DNA of 64,000 nt from Acidimicrobiia bacterium (GTDB lineage: Bacteria; Actinomycetota; Acidimicrobiia; Acidimicrobiales; Bin134). Numbering within the stretch: position 1 is the stretch's first letter; every line of letters starts with the position of its first letter. Below the pieces are notes generated by a model, which saw nothing but the letters and a program-made list of their open reading frames with translations, made no database searches and was not told the origin of the DNA. The position numbers were made by a program, and so were the translations under genes. Positions 37,580-53,094 of the stretch are shown here, piece by piece. Location of the stretch: assembly GCA_022822265.1 (NCBI GenBank), contig JAJECA010000025.1:124001-188000 (forward strand), in the 5' to 3' direction.

Positions 37580-38752
37580 TCAGATTCCCTCGGCCTCAAC
37601 CTCTTCGCGGCTGACGCCCAACACGAACAACACGGCATCTAGGTAGGGGACGCTCACCGCGGTGTCCACGGCCTGGCGGACCTTGGGCTTGGCGTTGAAG
37701 GCGATGCCCAGCCCGGCCGCAGTGAGCATGTCGATGTCGTTGGCGCCGTCGCCCACCGCTACCACCTGTTCGGACGAAACACCTTCGGCCGCGGCGATCT
37801 CGTGGAGGATTTCCGCTTTGCGTCCTCGATCCACGATCGGGCCCTCCAGGTTCCCGGTCAGCTTGTCGTCCACCATCTCCAGCGTGTTGGCGTAGGCGTA
37901 GTCGAGATCGAAGTCCCTCTTTAGCCGGTTGCAGAACCGGGTGAAGCCGCCGCTCACGATGGCGATGGTGAAACCCAGCCGTTGAAGGGTGGTTAGGAAG
38001 GTGCGGGCCCCGGGGGTGAGCGTGACTTGATCCCAAACCCGCTCCAGAGCGGCCTCGTCCAGGCCGGCCAAGAGGCGGACTCGCTCCCGCAGGGAGGTCT
38101 CGAAATCGATCTCGCCCCGCATGGCCTGGTCGGTCAGCTTCTGGCACACCTCCACGCAGCCTGCCTCGGCGGCCAGCAAGTCGATCATCTCGTCTTGGAT
38201 GAGGGTGGAGTCCACATCCAGCAGGGCCACCCGCTTGGCCCGGCGGGACAGGCCCTCCCGCTGGATGGCCACGTCGAATTCAGGGTTGGCGCCGGCCACC
38301 GACAGCAGGTTGCGGCGGATGGCATCGGCGTCGCCTCCTTCCACCACCAGCTCGTAGCTGTAGATGGGATAGCGGGAGAGGCGCACGATGCGATTGATGT
38401 TTCCTCCGCCCGACGCGATGGCGTCGGCGGTGGTGGCCAGCATCTCCGGGGTCAGGTCTCGGCCTAGCACGGTCACGGCATGGGCGCCGGTGTGCACTGA
38501 AGGCGTGGGATCGACCACGTCGAATTCCACGGTCACCCGCTGCTCCCAGCCGAACAGCAGGAGGTCTTTGAGCAGGTCTTGGCCGGGGGGAACCTCCATG
38601 ACGATGCCCAAGGCGAGCTGGCGGCGGATGACCACCTGCTCCACGTCTTGGATCTTGGCCCCGCCGGCGGTCAGCACATTGAGCAGGGCGGCGAACAGGC
38701 CGGGTCGGTCGGGTCCGGAGACCCGCAGCAGAATGACTTGGGGGGAGGCCAC
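37580..38752 (-). CDS. serB: Phosphoserine phosphatase SerB with N-terminal ACT domains
   Basis: Last step of serine synthesis. Residues 1-170 contain two ACT-like regulatory domains ([20 protein letters not shown] near 10). The HAD domain follows, with nucleophile motif [16 protein letters not shown] near 180, [11 protein letters not shown] near 280, and [17 protein letters not shown] near 335. There are 390 residues from the GTG at 38752, the size of mycobacterial SerB2. It is downstream of rpsJ and upstream of the CoA-ester lyase gene, inside the split ribosomal cluster. Confidence 0.95.
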   Translation of the reverse strand: MASPQVILLRVSGPDRPGLFAALLNVLTAGGAKIQDVEQVVIRRQLALGIVMEVPPGQDLLKDLLLFGWEQRVTVEFDVVDPTPSVHTGAHAVTVLGRDLTPEMLATTADAIASGGGNINRIVRLSRYPIYSYELVVEGGDADAIRRNLLSVAGANPEFDVAIQREGLSRRAKRVALLDVDSTLIQDEMIDLLAAEAGCVEVCQKLTDQAMRGEIDFETSLRERVRLLAGLDEAALERVWDQVTLTPGARTFLTTLQRLGFTIAIVSGGFTRFCNRLKRDFDLDYAYANTLEMVDDKLTGNLEGPIVDRGRKAEILHEIAAAEGVSSEQVVAVGDGANDIDMLTAAGLGIAFNAKPKVRQAVDTAVSVPYLDAVLFVLGVSREEVEAEGI

Positions 38753-38789
38753 GGCTCGTCCGGACTCGGTCCGTCGCCTCGGCCGTTTC

Positions 38790-39110
38790 TCAGCCGTGCT
38801 GGAGCTTGATCTCGATGTCGACGCCCGCAGGCAGGTCCAGCCGTTGCAGCGAGTCCACGGTTTTGGGCCCGGGATCAACGATGTCGAGCAAGCGCTTGTG
38901 GATGCGGATTTCGAAGTGCTCGCGGCTGTCCTTGTCCTTGTGGGGTGACCGGATCACGGTGAAGCGGTGCTTCTCAGTGGGCAGCGGGACAGGACCCCGC
39001 AAATCGGCCTGAGTGCGCTTGACCGTTTCCACGATTTTCTTGGTGGACTGGTCGATGATCTCGTGATCGTAGGCCTTCAGCCGAATGCGGATTTTCTGTC
39101 CTGTTGCCAT
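38790..39110 (-). CDS. rpsJ: 30S ribosomal protein S10 (NusE)
   Basis: Head protein that also joins NusB and NusG in antitermination. It starts [20 protein letters not shown] and has [19 protein letters not shown] and [19 protein letters not shown]. It has 106 residues. It starts five bases after the tuf stop and thus ends the str operon instead of opening the S10 operon. Confidence 0.98.
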   Translation of the reverse strand: MATGQKIRIRLKAYDHEIIDQSTKKIVETVKRTQADLRGPVPLPTEKHRFTVIRSPHKDKDSREHFEIRIHKRLLDIVDPGPKTVDSLQRLDLPAGVDIEIKLQHG

Positions 39111-39115
39111 GAGAG

Positions 39116-40306
<1,191 letters not shown>

Positions 40307-40340
40307 TTTTCATCCTCCGAAACGGGCTCCTTGCCCTTGA

Positions 40341-42419
40341 TCATTCGCCCCTGATGCGGGCGACTATCTCCTCTTGCACCTTGGCAGGTGTCTGTCGGTA
40401 GGTGTCGAACTGCATGGTGTGCGTTGCACGCCCCTGTGTTCTCGACCGGAGTTCGGTAGCGTATCCGAACATTTCCGAGAGTGGCACATGGGCCTTGACA
40501 ATTTGTTCACGGCCCCGCTGCTCCATGCTGTCGATCTTTCCCCGCCGGCCGTTCAGGTCGCCGATGACGTCGCCCATGTACTCCTCGGGGGTCACCACGT
40601 CGACGGCCATAATCGGCTCCAGAAGGATGGGCTTGGCCCGGCGAGAGGCGTCGCGGAAGGCCGCGGTGGCCGCGATCTTGAAGGCCATGTCGGACGAATC
40701 CACGTCGTGGTGCTTGCCGTCGGTGAGGGTCACCTTGATGTCGACCACCGGGAACCCGGCCAGCGGGCCGGTGGTCATGGCGTCCTGCATGCCGCTGTCC
40801 ACTGCGGGGATGTACTCCTTGGGGATGCGCCCCCCGCTGACCTGACTGGCGAACTCGTAGCCCTTTCCGGGGTCGTTGGGCTCCAGGTCGAAGGTGATCT
40901 CGGCGTACTGTCCCGAGCCGCCGGTTTGCTTCTTGTGGGTGTGGGTGTACTTGCCCACCGGCGCGGAGATCGTCTCCCGGTAGGCCACCTGCGGCTTGCC
41001 GACCGAGGCGTCCACATTGAACTCCCGCAGCATCCGCTCCACCAGTACCTCAAGATGAAGCTCGCCCATGCCGGCAATGAGGGTCTGGGCGGTCTCCTCG
41101 TCGGTGCGGACCTGGAACGTGGGATCCTCTTCGGCCAGGGCCGACATTGCTTTGCCCAGCTTGTCCTGGTCGGCTTTGGTCCGGGGTTCCACCGCCACTT
41201 GGATCACCGGGTCGGGGAAGTCCATCTGCTCCAGCTCGATGGGGTGGTTGGGATGGGTCAGGGTGTCGCCGGTGCGCACGTCTTTGAGGCCGATGCCGGC
41301 CACGATGTCGCCAGCCCGGACAACGTCGAGGTCTTCGCGGTCGTTGGCGTGCATCTCCAGGATGCGGCCGATCCGCTCCTTGCGCCCCGTACGGGTGTTC
41401 ACCACCTGGCTGCCCTTGTCGAGCTCGCCGCTGTAAACCCGGAAGTAGGTGAGCTTGCCGACGTGGGGATCGCTCATGATCTTGAACGCCAACGCGCTGA
41501 ACGGGGCCTCGTCGTCGGCGGGCCTCTCGGCCTCCTCGCCCTTGTGGATGCCGGTGACCGGGGGGACGTCCAACGGGGAGGGGAGGTACTCGATGATCGC
41601 GTCCAGCAGCGGCTGCACGCCCTTGTTCTTGAATGCCGACCCGCACAACACGGGCACGACGTCGAGAGAGAGGGTGCAGGCTCGCAGCGAGGCCCGCAGA
41701 TCGGCTGGAGTGATCGAGTCCTCGTCCTCGATGTACTTCTCCAGCAGGTACTCGTCAAACTGGGTGAGCAGGTCGATGAGCTCGAGGCGGGCTTCCTCGG
41801 CCTTGTCTTTGAGGTCGTCGGGAATCTCGGTGACGTCCCAGGTGGCGCCCAGGTCGTCGCCCCGCCAAACCAGGCCCTGCATCTCCACCAGGTCGACCAC
41901 ACCCAGCAGGTCGGTCTCGATCCCGATGGGCAGCTGCACCACCGCGGTGGTGGCCCGCAAGCGCTCTTGAATGGTGAGAACGGCCCGCTCGAAGTTGGCT
42001 CCGGTGCGGTCGAGCTTGTTGATGAAGCAGATCCGGGGGACGCCGTACTTGTTGGCCTGGCGCCAGACGGTCTCCGACTGGGGCTCCACGCCGGCGACGC
42101 CGTCGAACAGGGCCACCGCGCCGTCGAGCACCCGCAGGGAGCGCTCCACCTCCATGGTGAAATCCACGTGGCCGGGAGTGTCGATGATGTTGATGCGATG
42201 CCCGGCCCACTCGGCGGTGGTGGCAGCCGAGGTGATGGTGATGCCCCGCTCCTGTTCCTGTTCCATCCAGTCCATGGTGGCGGCGCCATCGTGGACCTCT
42301 CCTAGCTTGTAGGCCTTGCCGGTGTAGTAGAGGATGCGCTCGGTGCAAGTGGTTTTGCCCGCGTCGATGTGGGCCATGATGCCAATGTTGCGGGTCTTCT
42401 CCAACGGGTGACGAGACAT
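40341..42419 (-). CDS. fusA: Elongation factor G
   Basis: Translocation GTPase with five domains in 692 residues. Motifs are [19 protein letters not shown] near 17, the switch I region [39 protein letters not shown], and [12 protein letters not shown]. The C-terminal domains III-V are complete ([20 protein letters not shown]). It is followed by tuf after 34 bases. Confidence 0.98.
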   Translation of the reverse strand: MSRHPLEKTRNIGIMAHIDAGKTTCTERILYYTGKAYKLGEVHDGAATMDWMEQEQERGITITSAATTAEWAGHRINIIDTPGHVDFTMEVERSLRVLDGAVALFDGVAGVEPQSETVWRQANKYGVPRICFINKLDRTGANFERAVLTIQERLRATTAVVQLPIGIETDLLGVVDLVEMQGLVWRGDDLGATWDVTEIPDDLKDKAEEARLELIDLLTQFDEYLLEKYIEDEDSITPADLRASLRACTLSLDVVPVLCGSAFKNKGVQPLLDAIIEYLPSPLDVPPVTGIHKGEEAERPADDEAPFSALAFKIMSDPHVGKLTYFRVYSGELDKGSQVVNTRTGRKERIGRILEMHANDREDLDVVRAGDIVAGIGLKDVRTGDTLTHPNHPIELEQMDFPDPVIQVAVEPRTKADQDKLGKAMSALAEEDPTFQVRTDEETAQTLIAGMGELHLEVLVERMLREFNVDASVGKPQVAYRETISAPVGKYTHTHKKQTGGSGQYAEITFDLEPNDPGKGYEFASQVSGGRIPKEYIPAVDSGMQDAMTTGPLAGFPVVDIKVTLTDGKHHDVDSSDMAFKIAATAAFRDASRRAKPILLEPIMAVDVVTPEEYMGDVIGDLNGRRGKIDSMEQRGREQIVKAHVPLSEMFGYATELRSRTQGRATHTMQFDTYRQTPAKVQEEIVARIRGE

Positions 42420-42441
42420 GACGCTCAGGAAGTAGGACCGC

Positions 42442-42912
42442 TTACCAGCGGTAGTGGGCGAAGGCCCGGTTCGACTCAGCCATCTTGTGCAAGTCGTCGC
42501 GCCGTTTCACCGACGCACCCAGGCCGTTGGAGGCGTCCAGGATTTCATTGGCCAGCCGATCGGTCATGGTGCGCTCACGCCGCTCCCGGGCGTGATTGAC
42601 GATCCACCGGATGGCCAGGGTGTTCGCCCGTCGCGGGCGCACGTCTACCGGGACCTGATAGGTGGCCCCGCCGACCCGCCGACTGCGAACCTCGAGTTGA
42701 GGGCGCACATTGTCCACGGCCCGCTTCAGGGTGCCCAGCGGCTCGGCGCTGGTCTTCTGCTCCACGATGTCGAGCGCGCCGTACATGATGCGCTCAGCGG
42801 TGGAGCGCTTGCCCCGTTGCAGGATCTTGTTCACGAACTGGGTGACGAGCAAGGAGTCGTACACCGGGTCGTTGGGAAGGTCGCGACGCCCTGCCGGGCC
42901 CTTGCGAGGCAT
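42442..42912 (-). CDS. rpsG: 30S ribosomal protein S7
   Basis: Initiator of 30S head assembly. It begins [20 protein letters not shown] and has [20 protein letters not shown] and [20 protein letters not shown]. It has 156 residues. It lies between rpsL and fusA. Confidence 0.98.
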   Translation of the reverse strand: MPRKGPAGRRDLPNDPVYDSLLVTQFVNKILQRGKRSTAERIMYGALDIVEQKTSAEPLGTLKRAVDNVRPQLEVRSRRVGGATYQVPVDVRPRRANTLAIRWIVNHARERRERTMTDRLANEILDASNGLGASVKRRDDLHKMAESNRAFAHYRW

Positions 42913-42955
42913 GACTAGATCCCTCTTTCAGCGACGCAGGAGGTGCCGAGCATTA

Positions 42956-43327
42956 TCAGCCGTCCCTCTTGGCGCCGTAGCGGCTGCGGGCCTGGCGGCG
43001 GTCGGTCACCCCGGCGGTGTCCAGGGTGCCCCGGATGATCTTGTAGCGCACGCCCGGCAGGTCGCGCACTCGACCGCCGCGCACTAGCACTATGGAGTGC
43101 TCCTGGAGGTTGTGCCCCTCGCCGGGGATGTAGGCGGTGATCTCCATTCCGCTGGTCAGCCGGACGCGGGCCACTCGACGGAGTGCGGAGTTCGGCTTCT
43201 TCGGAGTGGTGGTGTAGACCCGAGTGCATACCCCTCGCCGCTGGGGCGCGCCTTTGAGAGCCGGCGTCTTCTCCTTGCGGAACTTGGACTGGCGACCCTT
43301 GCGCACCAGTTGCTGAATCGTGGGCAC
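42956..43327 (-). CDS. rpsL: 30S ribosomal protein S12 (natural Arg88)
   Basis: Decoding-centre protein of 123 residues with a GTG start. It contains [20 protein letters not shown] and [20 protein letters not shown]. Position 43 is the usual lysine. Position 88, in GGRVRDLPG, is arginine where most bacteria have lysine. Lys88 to Arg is a known streptomycin-resistance substitution in mycobacteria, so this strain may be intrinsically less sensitive (inference). It follows rpoC by 66 bases. Confidence 0.97.
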   Translation of the reverse strand: MPTIQQLVRKGRQSKFRKEKTPALKGAPQRRGVCTRVYTTTPKKPNSALRRVARVRLTSGMEITAYIPGEGHNLQEHSIVLVRGGRVRDLPGVRYKIIRGTLDTAGVTDRRQARSRYGAKRDG

Positions 43328-43349
43328 AGCACTTCCTAGGGCTGATTGG

Positions 43350-43382
43350 AAAAAGATTGAGGGCGCAGCGAAGGCCGCGCTC
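43350..43382 (-). terminator. Possible intrinsic terminator or attenuator between rpoC and rpsL
   Basis: On the minus strand a GC hairpin (CGCGG, loop CCTTCG, CTGCG, with an outer GAG/CTC pairing across a two-base bulge) is followed by AATCTTTTTCC. It lies directly after the rpoC stop and only about 22 bases before rpsL. If it terminates, it must be partial, or the rpsL promoter would have to lie within it. Confidence 0.45.
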
Positions 43383-43393
43383 CGATTGTAAGT

Positions 43394-46300
43394 TTACGCC
43401 CCTAGGTTCCCCATCGGCAACACGTCGGCGTCGGTGGCATCGGCCGCCGACGCCCACTGGGCAAACTGATCTGCCAGGTCAACGTCTTCATCAGCGGAGG
43501 TGTAGTACTCCATCGGGGTGAAGTCGGGAGCGTGGGTGGCGATCTCCCGATACATCTCCATGCCGGTCCCGGCGGGGATCAGCTTGCCGATGATGATGTT
43601 CTCCTTTAGACCGACGAGCTCGTCTTGGCGAGACTCGATGGCCGCTTCAGTGAGCACGCGGGTGGTCTCCTGGAACGACGCGGCCGAAAGCCACGAGTCG
43701 GTGGCCAGGGAGGCCTTGGTGATCCCCATGAGCTCGGGCCTTCCCTCGGCGGGGCGTTTGCCCTCTTGGGCCAAGGAGCGGTTCACGTTGGTGAACTTCT
43801 GGGAGTCCACCCGCTCGCCGGGCAGGAAGTCGGAGTCTCCCGGCTCCTGGATGGCCACTCGGCGGGTCATTTGCCGGACGATCAGCTCAATGTGCTTGTC
43901 GTGGATGGACACACCCTGGTCTCGGTAGACCCGCTGCACCTCATCGACGAGGTATTGCTGGGTTTCCCGCACGCCGCGGATTTCCAGAAGCTCCTTGGGA
44001 TCGCGGGGCCCGTCGGCTTGGGCCACCGAATCGCCGGCGGACACCTCTTGGTCTTCGACCACCGCCAACTTCCAGGCCGGGTCGATGACGATGGACCACT
44101 CGGCCCCGTCATCGCCCACCACGGTCAACCGGCTGGCCTTGCCGTCCTCCTCGTTGATGCGAACGACTCCGGAAATCCGGGTGAGCTCGGCCTTGCCCTT
44201 AGGTGTGCGGGCCTCGAACAGCTCCACGACTCGGGGCAGACCGCCGGCGATGTCCTTGCCGGCCACGCCGCCGGTGTGGAAGGTCCGCATGGTCAGCTGC
44301 GTGCCCGGCTCGCCGATGGATTGAGCGGCGATCACGCCCACGGCCTCGCCCACCTCGATGGCCTGGCCGGTGGCCAGGGAGAGCCCGTAGGAGGCGCGGC
44401 TGATTCCCACCTCGGAGTCGTCGGTGAGGGGGGACAGCACCCGTACCCGGGTTACCGTGGGGTCGTCGCGCAGCAGCGCCATCTCCTCATCGCCGATGAT
44501 GGAACCCCTCTCCAACACGGTGCCATCGTCCAGGGTCACGTCGTCAGCCAGAGTGCGGCTGAAAAGGCGGGTCTCCAGGTAGGTTCGCCTGCCCGGTTCA
44601 TCGGGCATGACGTCGTTGATCCAGATTCCCCGAATCGGCCCGCCGGATTCGAACGGGTCCCGGTCGTTGATGATGACCTCCTGGGCCACGTCTACCAGGC
44701 GGCGAGTGAGGTACCCGGAGTCCGCGGTGCGAAGGGCGGTGTCCACCAGGCCCTTGCGGGCGCCGGGGGTGGCGATGAAGTACTCGAGCATCGCCAGGCC
44801 CTCGCGGAAGTTGCTCTTGATGGGGCGGGGGATCATGTCGCCACGGGGGTTGGCCACCAGGCCGCGCATGCCCGCGATCTGGCGGACCTGCATCATGTTC
44901 CCCCGGGCTCCTGAGCCCACCATCATGTCGATGGGGTTGAACTTCTCGGACTGGAGCACGGTCTCCATGCTCTGGCGCACCATCTCGGTGGCCTCGGTCC
45001 AGATCTCCACTTCCTTTTGGCGGCGCTCACCGTCGGTGATGATGCCCCTCCGGAACTGGTTCTCAACCTTTTCAGCTTCCTTCTCGTAGCCGTCCAAGAT
45101 GGTCTTCTTGTCGTGGGGGACCTTGATGTCGTCCACCGACACGGTGAGCCCGGACTGGCTGGCGAACTGGAAGCTCAGGTTCTTCAAGGCGTCGAGGCTG
45201 GTGGCCACCACTTCCTTGGTGTACTGCTGGGCCAGCTTGTCGACGATGGTGGTGATATCCCGCTTGGTGGCCACCCGGTTCACATAGGGGAAGTCGTCGG
45301 GCAGCGTGCTGTTGAACAACACCCGACCCACCGTGGTGGGCGTGTAGGTGGCGGCGTCGCCGTTGGCCGGCGTGTCCACCAACTGGGGAATGCGGTACTC
45401 GATGCGGGCGTGGAGCTCGACCTCGCCAGCCTCGTAGGCCCGCTCGATCTGGTGCTGGTGGCGGAAAATCCGCCCCTCGCCAACCGCGCCCTCCACTTCC
45501 TCGGTTAGGTAGTAGGCCCCGATGATCATGTCCTGGCCGGGAGTTACCAGCGGACGGCCGTGGGCGGGGCTGAGCACGTTGTTGGCCGACAGCATCAGCA
45601 CCCGGGCCTCGGCCTGCGCCTGGGCCGACAGCGGCAAATGGACCGCCATCTGGTCGCCGTCGAAGTCGGCATTGAAGGCAGTGCACACCAGTGGATGGAT
45701 CTGGATGGCCTTGCCCTCCACCAGAACGGGCTCGAACGCCTGGATTCCCAGGCGGTGCAGGGTGGGGGCCCGATTCAGCAGCACGGGGTGCTCTTGGATG
45801 ACCTCGTCGAGCACGTCCCAAACCTGGGGACGGCGTCGCTCCACCATCCGCTTGGCCGACTTGATGTTCTGGGCCAAGTCTTCCTCAACCAGCTTCTTCA
45901 TGACGAAGGGCTTGAACAGCTCCAGGGCCATGAGCTTGGGCAAGCCGCACTGATGCAGCTTGAGGGTGGGTCCGACCACGATGACCGAGCGGCCGGAGTA
46001 GTCGACCCGCTTGCCCAGGAGGTTCTGGCGGAAGCGGCCCTGCTTGCCTTTGAGCATGTCGGACAGTGACTTGAGGGGCCGGTTGCCTGGTCCGGTCACC
46101 GGGCGCCCCCGGCGGCCATTGTCGAACAAGGCATCGACCGCCTCTTGCAGCATGCGCTTTTCGTTGTTGACGATGATCTCGGGCGCACCGAGGTCGAGCA
46201 GCCGCTTGAGTCGGTTGTTGCGGTTGATGACCCGGCGGTAGAGGTCGTTCAGATCGGAGGTGGCGAATCGGCCGCCGTCCAGCTGCACCATGGGGCGCAG

Positions 46301-47311
46301 TTCCGGGGGGATGACCGGGACGGCGTCCAGGATCATGGCCCGGGGATCGTTGATGCGCCGGCCGTGCTGGTCGCGCCGGTTGAACGCCGACACGATCTTC
46401 AGCCGCTTGATGGCCTTCTGCTCCCGCTGTTGGGAGAGCTTCTTCTGGCCCTCGGGAGGATCGAGCTGCTCGCGGAGCTTGCGCTCCTCCTCGTCCAGGT
46501 CGACGCTGTCGATAAGCGTGGCGATGACCGCGGCACCCATGCCTCCGGTGAACAGTTCGCCATAGCGGTCTTCCATCTCCCGCCACAGCTCCTCGTCCTC
46601 GACGATTTTGCGGGGGAACAGGCTTGAGAACTCCTCGAAGGCCCGCTCGACCATCTCGATCTCCTCGGCGTACTCCTCTTCGAGGGCCAGCAGATCCTTC
46701 TCCGCCGCCTTCTGGCGCTTGTCCAGGTCCTTGGCGTCGGCGGTCTCGAGCTCTTCCTCGAGCTCGGCCAAGCGCTCGTTCTTGCGCTCCTGAAGCTCGT
46801 CGCGGATGGCCTCGATCTCCTCGTGCATTTCCCGCTCGAGCTCGGGAAGCCGCTTGTGGCGCTCTTCCTCGTCGACCTCGGTCACCAGGTTGGCGGCGAA
46901 GTAGATGACCTTTTCCAGCTGCTTGGCCTTCAACTCCTCCTTGGGCTCGGTGCCCATGAGCAGATAGGCCAACCACGATCGGGTGCCCCGCAGGTACCAG
47001 ATGTGGACCGCGGGGGCGGCGAGCTCGATGTGGCCCATCCGATCGCGGCGCACCTTGGAACGGGTTACCTCTACGCCGCACCGCTCGCAGATGATGCCCT
47101 TGAAGCGGATGCGCTTGTACTTGCCGCAGTAGCACTCCCAGTCCTTGGTGGGACCGAAGATCTTCTCGCAGAACAAGCCGTCCTTTTCGGGGCGGAGCGT
47201 GCGGTAGTTGATGGTCTCGGGCTTTTTCACCTCGCCGTTTGACCAGGTCCGAATGGCATCGGCGGTGGCCAGTCCGATGGAGAGCTGGTCGAATGCGTTT
47301 ACGTCCAACAT
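43394..47311 (-). CDS. rpoC: DNA-directed RNA polymerase subunit beta'
   Basis: Largest polymerase subunit, 1305 residues. The zinc motif [20 protein letters not shown] is near residue 61. The catalytic magnesium loop [14 protein letters not shown] is near 545. [16 protein letters not shown] in the trigger-loop side is near 1000. The start follows the rpoB stop directly (TAG-ATG). Length and domains are normal for an actinobacterium. Confidence 0.99.
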   Translation of the reverse strand: MLDVNAFDQLSIGLATADAIRTWSNGEVKKPETINYRTLRPEKDGLFCEKIFGPTKDWECYCGKYKRIRFKGIICERCGVEVTRSKVRRDRMGHIELAAPAVHIWYLRGTRSWLAYLLMGTEPKEELKAKQLEKVIYFAANLVTEVDEEERHKRLPELEREMHEEIEAIRDELQERKNERLAELEEELETADAKDLDKRQKAAEKDLLALEEEYAEEIEMVERAFEEFSSLFPRKIVEDEELWREMEDRYGELFTGGMGAAVIATLIDSVDLDEEERKLREQLDPPEGQKKLSQQREQKAIKRLKIVSAFNRRDQHGRRINDPRAMILDAVPVIPPELRPMVQLDGGRFATSDLNDLYRRVINRNNRLKRLLDLGAPEIIVNNEKRMLQEAVDALFDNGRRGRPVTGPGNRPLKSLSDMLKGKQGRFRQNLLGKRVDYSGRSVIVVGPTLKLHQCGLPKLMALELFKPFVMKKLVEEDLAQNIKSAKRMVERRRPQVWDVLDEVIQEHPVLLNRAPTLHRLGIQAFEPVLVEGKAIQIHPLVCTAFNADFDGDQMAVHLPLSAQAQAEARVLMLSANNVLSPAHGRPLVTPGQDMIIGAYYLTEEVEGAVGEGRIFRHQHQIERAYEAGEVELHARIEYRIPQLVDTPANGDAATYTPTTVGRVLFNSTLPDDFPYVNRVATKRDITTIVDKLAQQYTKEVVATSLDALKNLSFQFASQSGLTVSVDDIKVPHDKKTILDGYEKEAEKVENQFRRGIITDGERRQKEVEIWTEATEMVRQSMETVLQSEKFNPIDMMVGSGARGNMMQVRQIAGMRGLVANPRGDMIPRPIKSNFREGLAMLEYFIATPGARKGLVDTALRTADSGYLTRRLVDVAQEVIINDRDPFESGGPIRGIWINDVMPDEPGRRTYLETRLFSRTLADDVTLDDGTVLERGSIIGDEEMALLRDDPTVTRVRVLSPLTDDSEVGISRASYGLSLATGQAIEVGEAVGVIAAQSIGEPGTQLTMRTFHTGGVAGKDIAGGLPRVVELFEARTPKGKAELTRISGVVRINEEDGKASRLTVVGDDGAEWSIVIDPAWKLAVVEDQEVSAGDSVAQADGPRDPKELLEIRGVRETQQYLVDEVQRVYRDQGVSIHDKHIELIVRQMTRRVAIQEPGDSDFLPGERVDSQKFTNVNRSLAQEGKRPAEGRPELMGITKASLATDSWLSAASFQETTRVLTEAAIESRQDELVGLKENIIIGKLIPAGTGMEMYREIATHAPDFTPMEYYTSADEDVDLADQFAQWASAADATDADVLPMGNLGA

Positions 47312-50950
<3,639 letters not shown>

Positions 50951-51092
50951 GTGTATAGACGGGCAACGCCGGTTGGCTGCTCGAATCCCTGAACGTTGAC
51001 GGGAGGGGGTAATCCTGTAAACGCGGCCGCGTCAAGTGAGAAGGCGTGGCCGAGGAGACAAGCGAGCGGGTATCCGGGAATGATACGCGGCG

Positions 51093-51118
51093 CGGGCATG
51101 GTTTACAAGCCATGCCCG
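51093..51118 (-). promoter_or_regulatory. Perfect 9-bp hairpin in the rplL-rpoB spacer
   Basis: CGGGCATGG and CCATGCCCG flank an eight-base loop, 22 bases after the rplL stop. No T-run follows on the minus strand, so it is not a standard terminator. It lies where E. coli has the rplL-rpoB attenuator and RNase III site. A second, shorter stem (GTATC/GATAC) lies at 51070-51086. Confidence 0.5.
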
Positions 51119-51140
51119 TCAAGATTTCGCTGGTGGCGCG

Positions 51141-51536
51141 TTATTTGAGCTCGACTGCTCCGCCGGCGGCCTCGATGAGCTCTTTGGCCTTTTCGGCGTC
51201 CTCCTTGGAGGCCTTCTCCAAGATCGGCTTGGGAGCGTTGTCCACCAGTTCTTTGGCGTCCTTCAGGCCCAGGTTGGTGAGGGTGCGCACCTCTTTGATG
51301 ACCTGGATCTTCTTCTCGCCCGCGCTGGTCAGGACCACGTCGAATTCGCTCTGCTCCTCAGCGGCACCGCCGCCGTCACCGCCGCCGTCACCGGGAGCGG
51401 CCATCATCATGGGCATGGCTGCGGCCGGGGCTGCGGCCTCCACGTTGAAGCGCTCCTTGAACGCTTCTTTGAGCTCGGACAGCTCGAGCACCGTCATGGA
51501 CCCGATGGAGTCCAGAACCTCATCTACCTTGGACAT
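51141..51536 (-). CDS. rplL: 50S ribosomal protein L7/L12
   Basis: Stalk protein that recruits translation factors. The N-terminal dimer helix is followed by an Ala/Gly/Met hinge with an acidic Gly-Asp-Gly-rich stretch (about 45-62). The factor-binding domain reads [20 protein letters not shown] and [20 protein letters not shown]. It has 131 residues. It lies 57 bases after rplJ. Confidence 0.97.
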   Translation of the reverse strand: MSKVDEVLDSIGSMTVLELSELKEAFKERFNVEAAAPAAAMPMMMAAPGDGGGDGGGAAEEQSEFDVVLTSAGEKKIQVIKEVRTLTNLGLKDAKELVDNAPKPILEKASKEDAEKAKELIEAAGGAVELK

Positions 51537-51593
51537 TTCTTTTCCTCATTCCTTTGTTGGGTGATTGTTGTCAGTTCCTTGAGTTGGAGCGGG

Positions 51594-52175
51594 TCAGGCC
51601 GCGGCGCCGCTTTTTTCGGTGAGCGACTCCAGCAACCCGGCCACTTCCACCAGCGGGGCATCGAGGAGTCCCGCCATCTCGACCAATGGGGCCTCCAGCA
51701 ATCCGGCCATTTCGGCCATGGGAGCTTCCAGCAGCCCGAGGATCTCAGACAGGATTTCGGTTCGGGTTCCAAGCTTGGACAAGGCGCTCACTTCGTCGGC
51801 CGAGATCACCTGGCCATCGAGCACGCCGCCCTTGATCGACAAGAAGTTGGAGTCTTCGGCGTATTGGCACAGAGCCTTGGCCAGCGAGACGGCGTCGCCA
51901 GGAGAACCGTCATCACGGGCGCCCACGAAAGCCAAGGCGGTTGGGCCCACGAGGACCTCGTCCAAATCCAGATTGAGCTCGCGGGCCGCAAAGCGGGTCA
52001 ACGTGTTCTTGTACACCTTGTAGTCGCCGCCGGCCTCGCGCAGCTGACGGCGCAAATCGGCCAGGGCCGGGACGTCGAGGCCGCGGTAATCGGTGATGAC
52101 CACTGCCTCGGTGGAGGAGATGCGCTCGCGCACCTCTTCCACGACGGCCACTTTTTCGGGGCGGGGATTTTCCAT
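51594..52175 (-). CDS. rplJ: 50S ribosomal protein L10 with repeat-bearing C-terminus
   Basis: Base of the L7/L12 stalk. The core has VVITDYRGLDVPALADLRRQ, YKVYKNTLTRFAARE and FLSIKGGVLDGQVISADEV. It has 193 residues from the ATG at 52175. The C-terminal helix, which docks L7/L12 dimers, is replaced or extended by four near-copies of an 11-residue unit LLEAPLVEMAG. GGAGGG lies 12 bases upstream of the ATG. The unusual helix may bind extra L7/L12 dimers, but that is inference. Confidence 0.95.
   Translation of the reverse strand: MENPRPEKVAVVEEVRERISSTEAVVITDYRGLDVPALADLRRQLREAGGDYKVYKNTLTRFAARELNLDLDEVLVGPTALAFVGARDDGSPGDAVSLAKALCQYAEDSNFLSIKGGVLDGQVISADEVSALSKLGTRTEILSEILGLLEAPMAEMAGLLEAPLVEMAGLLDAPLVEVAGLLESLTEKSGAAA
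51636..51734 (-). repeat. Three complete 33-bp units encoding 11-residue repeats in L10
   Basis: Units read LLEAPMAEMAG, LLEAPLVEMAG and LLDAPLVEVAG, followed by a diverged fourth (LLESLTEKSG). The nucleotide copies differ at many synonymous sites, so the protein repeat is older than a recent slippage event and seems to be under selection. Confidence 0.85.
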
Positions 52176-52378
52176 CAGATTGCCGTACCCTCCATGAGAA
52201 CGAGCAAATGGGGCGCCGCTGAGTGCGAACGCCCCACGAGTTTCGGGAGGGTTCACCTCGTCAGGCCAGTCGACGCCTCGGTCCTTGCGGACGGAGTGCC
52301 AGCCGATTAAGCGGTGCTGGGCACTGCGCCTGATGTCTGCGGCAAATCAGTAGATTGTGAGCGCCAAAAGGTATCAGA
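52176..52378 (-). promoter_or_regulatory. Probable rplJ leader region
   Basis: The 203 bases between rplA and rplJ are long for this compact operon. In many bacteria this leader contains the L10 binding site that autoregulates rplJL. I see GC-rich inverted segments but could not define a single structure. No small reading frame is convincing. Confidence 0.4.
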
Positions 52379-53080
52379 TCAGTTGGTGGCGCCCAAGTCG
52401 GCGGGATCCAGCCGAACTCCGGGACCCATGGTGGAAGAGATGGTGACCTTGCGGATATAGCGGCCTTTGAGAGACGCGGGCTTGGCCCTGTTCAACTCCT
52501 CCATAACCGCCCGGATGTTGGCCACTAGGGCATCGGCCTCAAAGCTGATCTTGCCCACGGGCACGTGGACGTTTCCCTGGCGGTCGGTGCGAAATTCCAC
52601 CTTGCCGCTCTTGAACTCGCCCACTGCTCGGGAAACGTCATCGGTGACCGTGCCGGTCTTGGGGTTGGGCATAAGCCCTCGGGGTCCGAGGATCTTTCCG
52701 AGCTTTCCCACCACCGGCATCATGTCGGGGGTGGCAATGGCCACGTCGAAGTCCATCTTGCCGCCCTGCACCTGTTCGGCGAGGTCATCGGCGCCCACCA
52801 CATCGGCTCCGGCTTCGCTCGCCTGGGTGGCCGCCTCGCCCTGGGCGAACACGGCCACCCGAACATCGGTGCCGGTGCCCGAGGGCAACGAGACCGTTCC
52901 CCGGATCATCTGTTCAGCTTTGCGAGGATCGACGCCCAAACGGGCCGCGAGCTCCAAAGTCTCGTCGAATTTCGCGGCGGCCAAGCTCTTCACCAGCTCC
53001 ACGCCCTCTGCGGCGGTGTGCGGTTGCTGCTTGTCGTAGCGCTGGGCGGAATCGCTGTACCGCTTGCCTTTATTCGCCAT
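52379..53080 (-). CDS. rplA: 50S ribosomal protein L1
   Basis: L1-stalk protein that helps E-site tRNA exit. It has [40 protein letters not shown] and [20 protein letters not shown]. It has 233 residues from the ATG at 53080 ([11 protein letters not shown]). It starts 14 bases after rplK. Confidence 0.98.
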   Translation of the reverse strand: MANKGKRYSDSAQRYDKQQPHTAAEGVELVKSLAAAKFDETLELAARLGVDPRKAEQMIRGTVSLPSGTGTDVRVAVFAQGEAATQASEAGADVVGADDLAEQVQGGKMDFDVAIATPDMMPVVGKLGKILGPRGLMPNPKTGTVTDDVSRAVGEFKSGKVEFRTDRQGNVHVPVGKISFEADALVANIRAVMEELNRAKPASLKGRYIRKVTISSTMGPGVRLDPADLGATN

Positions 53081-53094
53081 GTTGCCTCCCGTTT

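Noticed and set aside
40374-42305. A 643-codon open frame antisense to fusA, and similar long frames antisense to rpoB (49103-50992) and tuf (39341-40354)
   Set aside because: They mirror highly conserved genes in GC-rich DNA, where the antisense frame rarely contains stops. The products are His/Gly/Val-rich with no recognisable domain.
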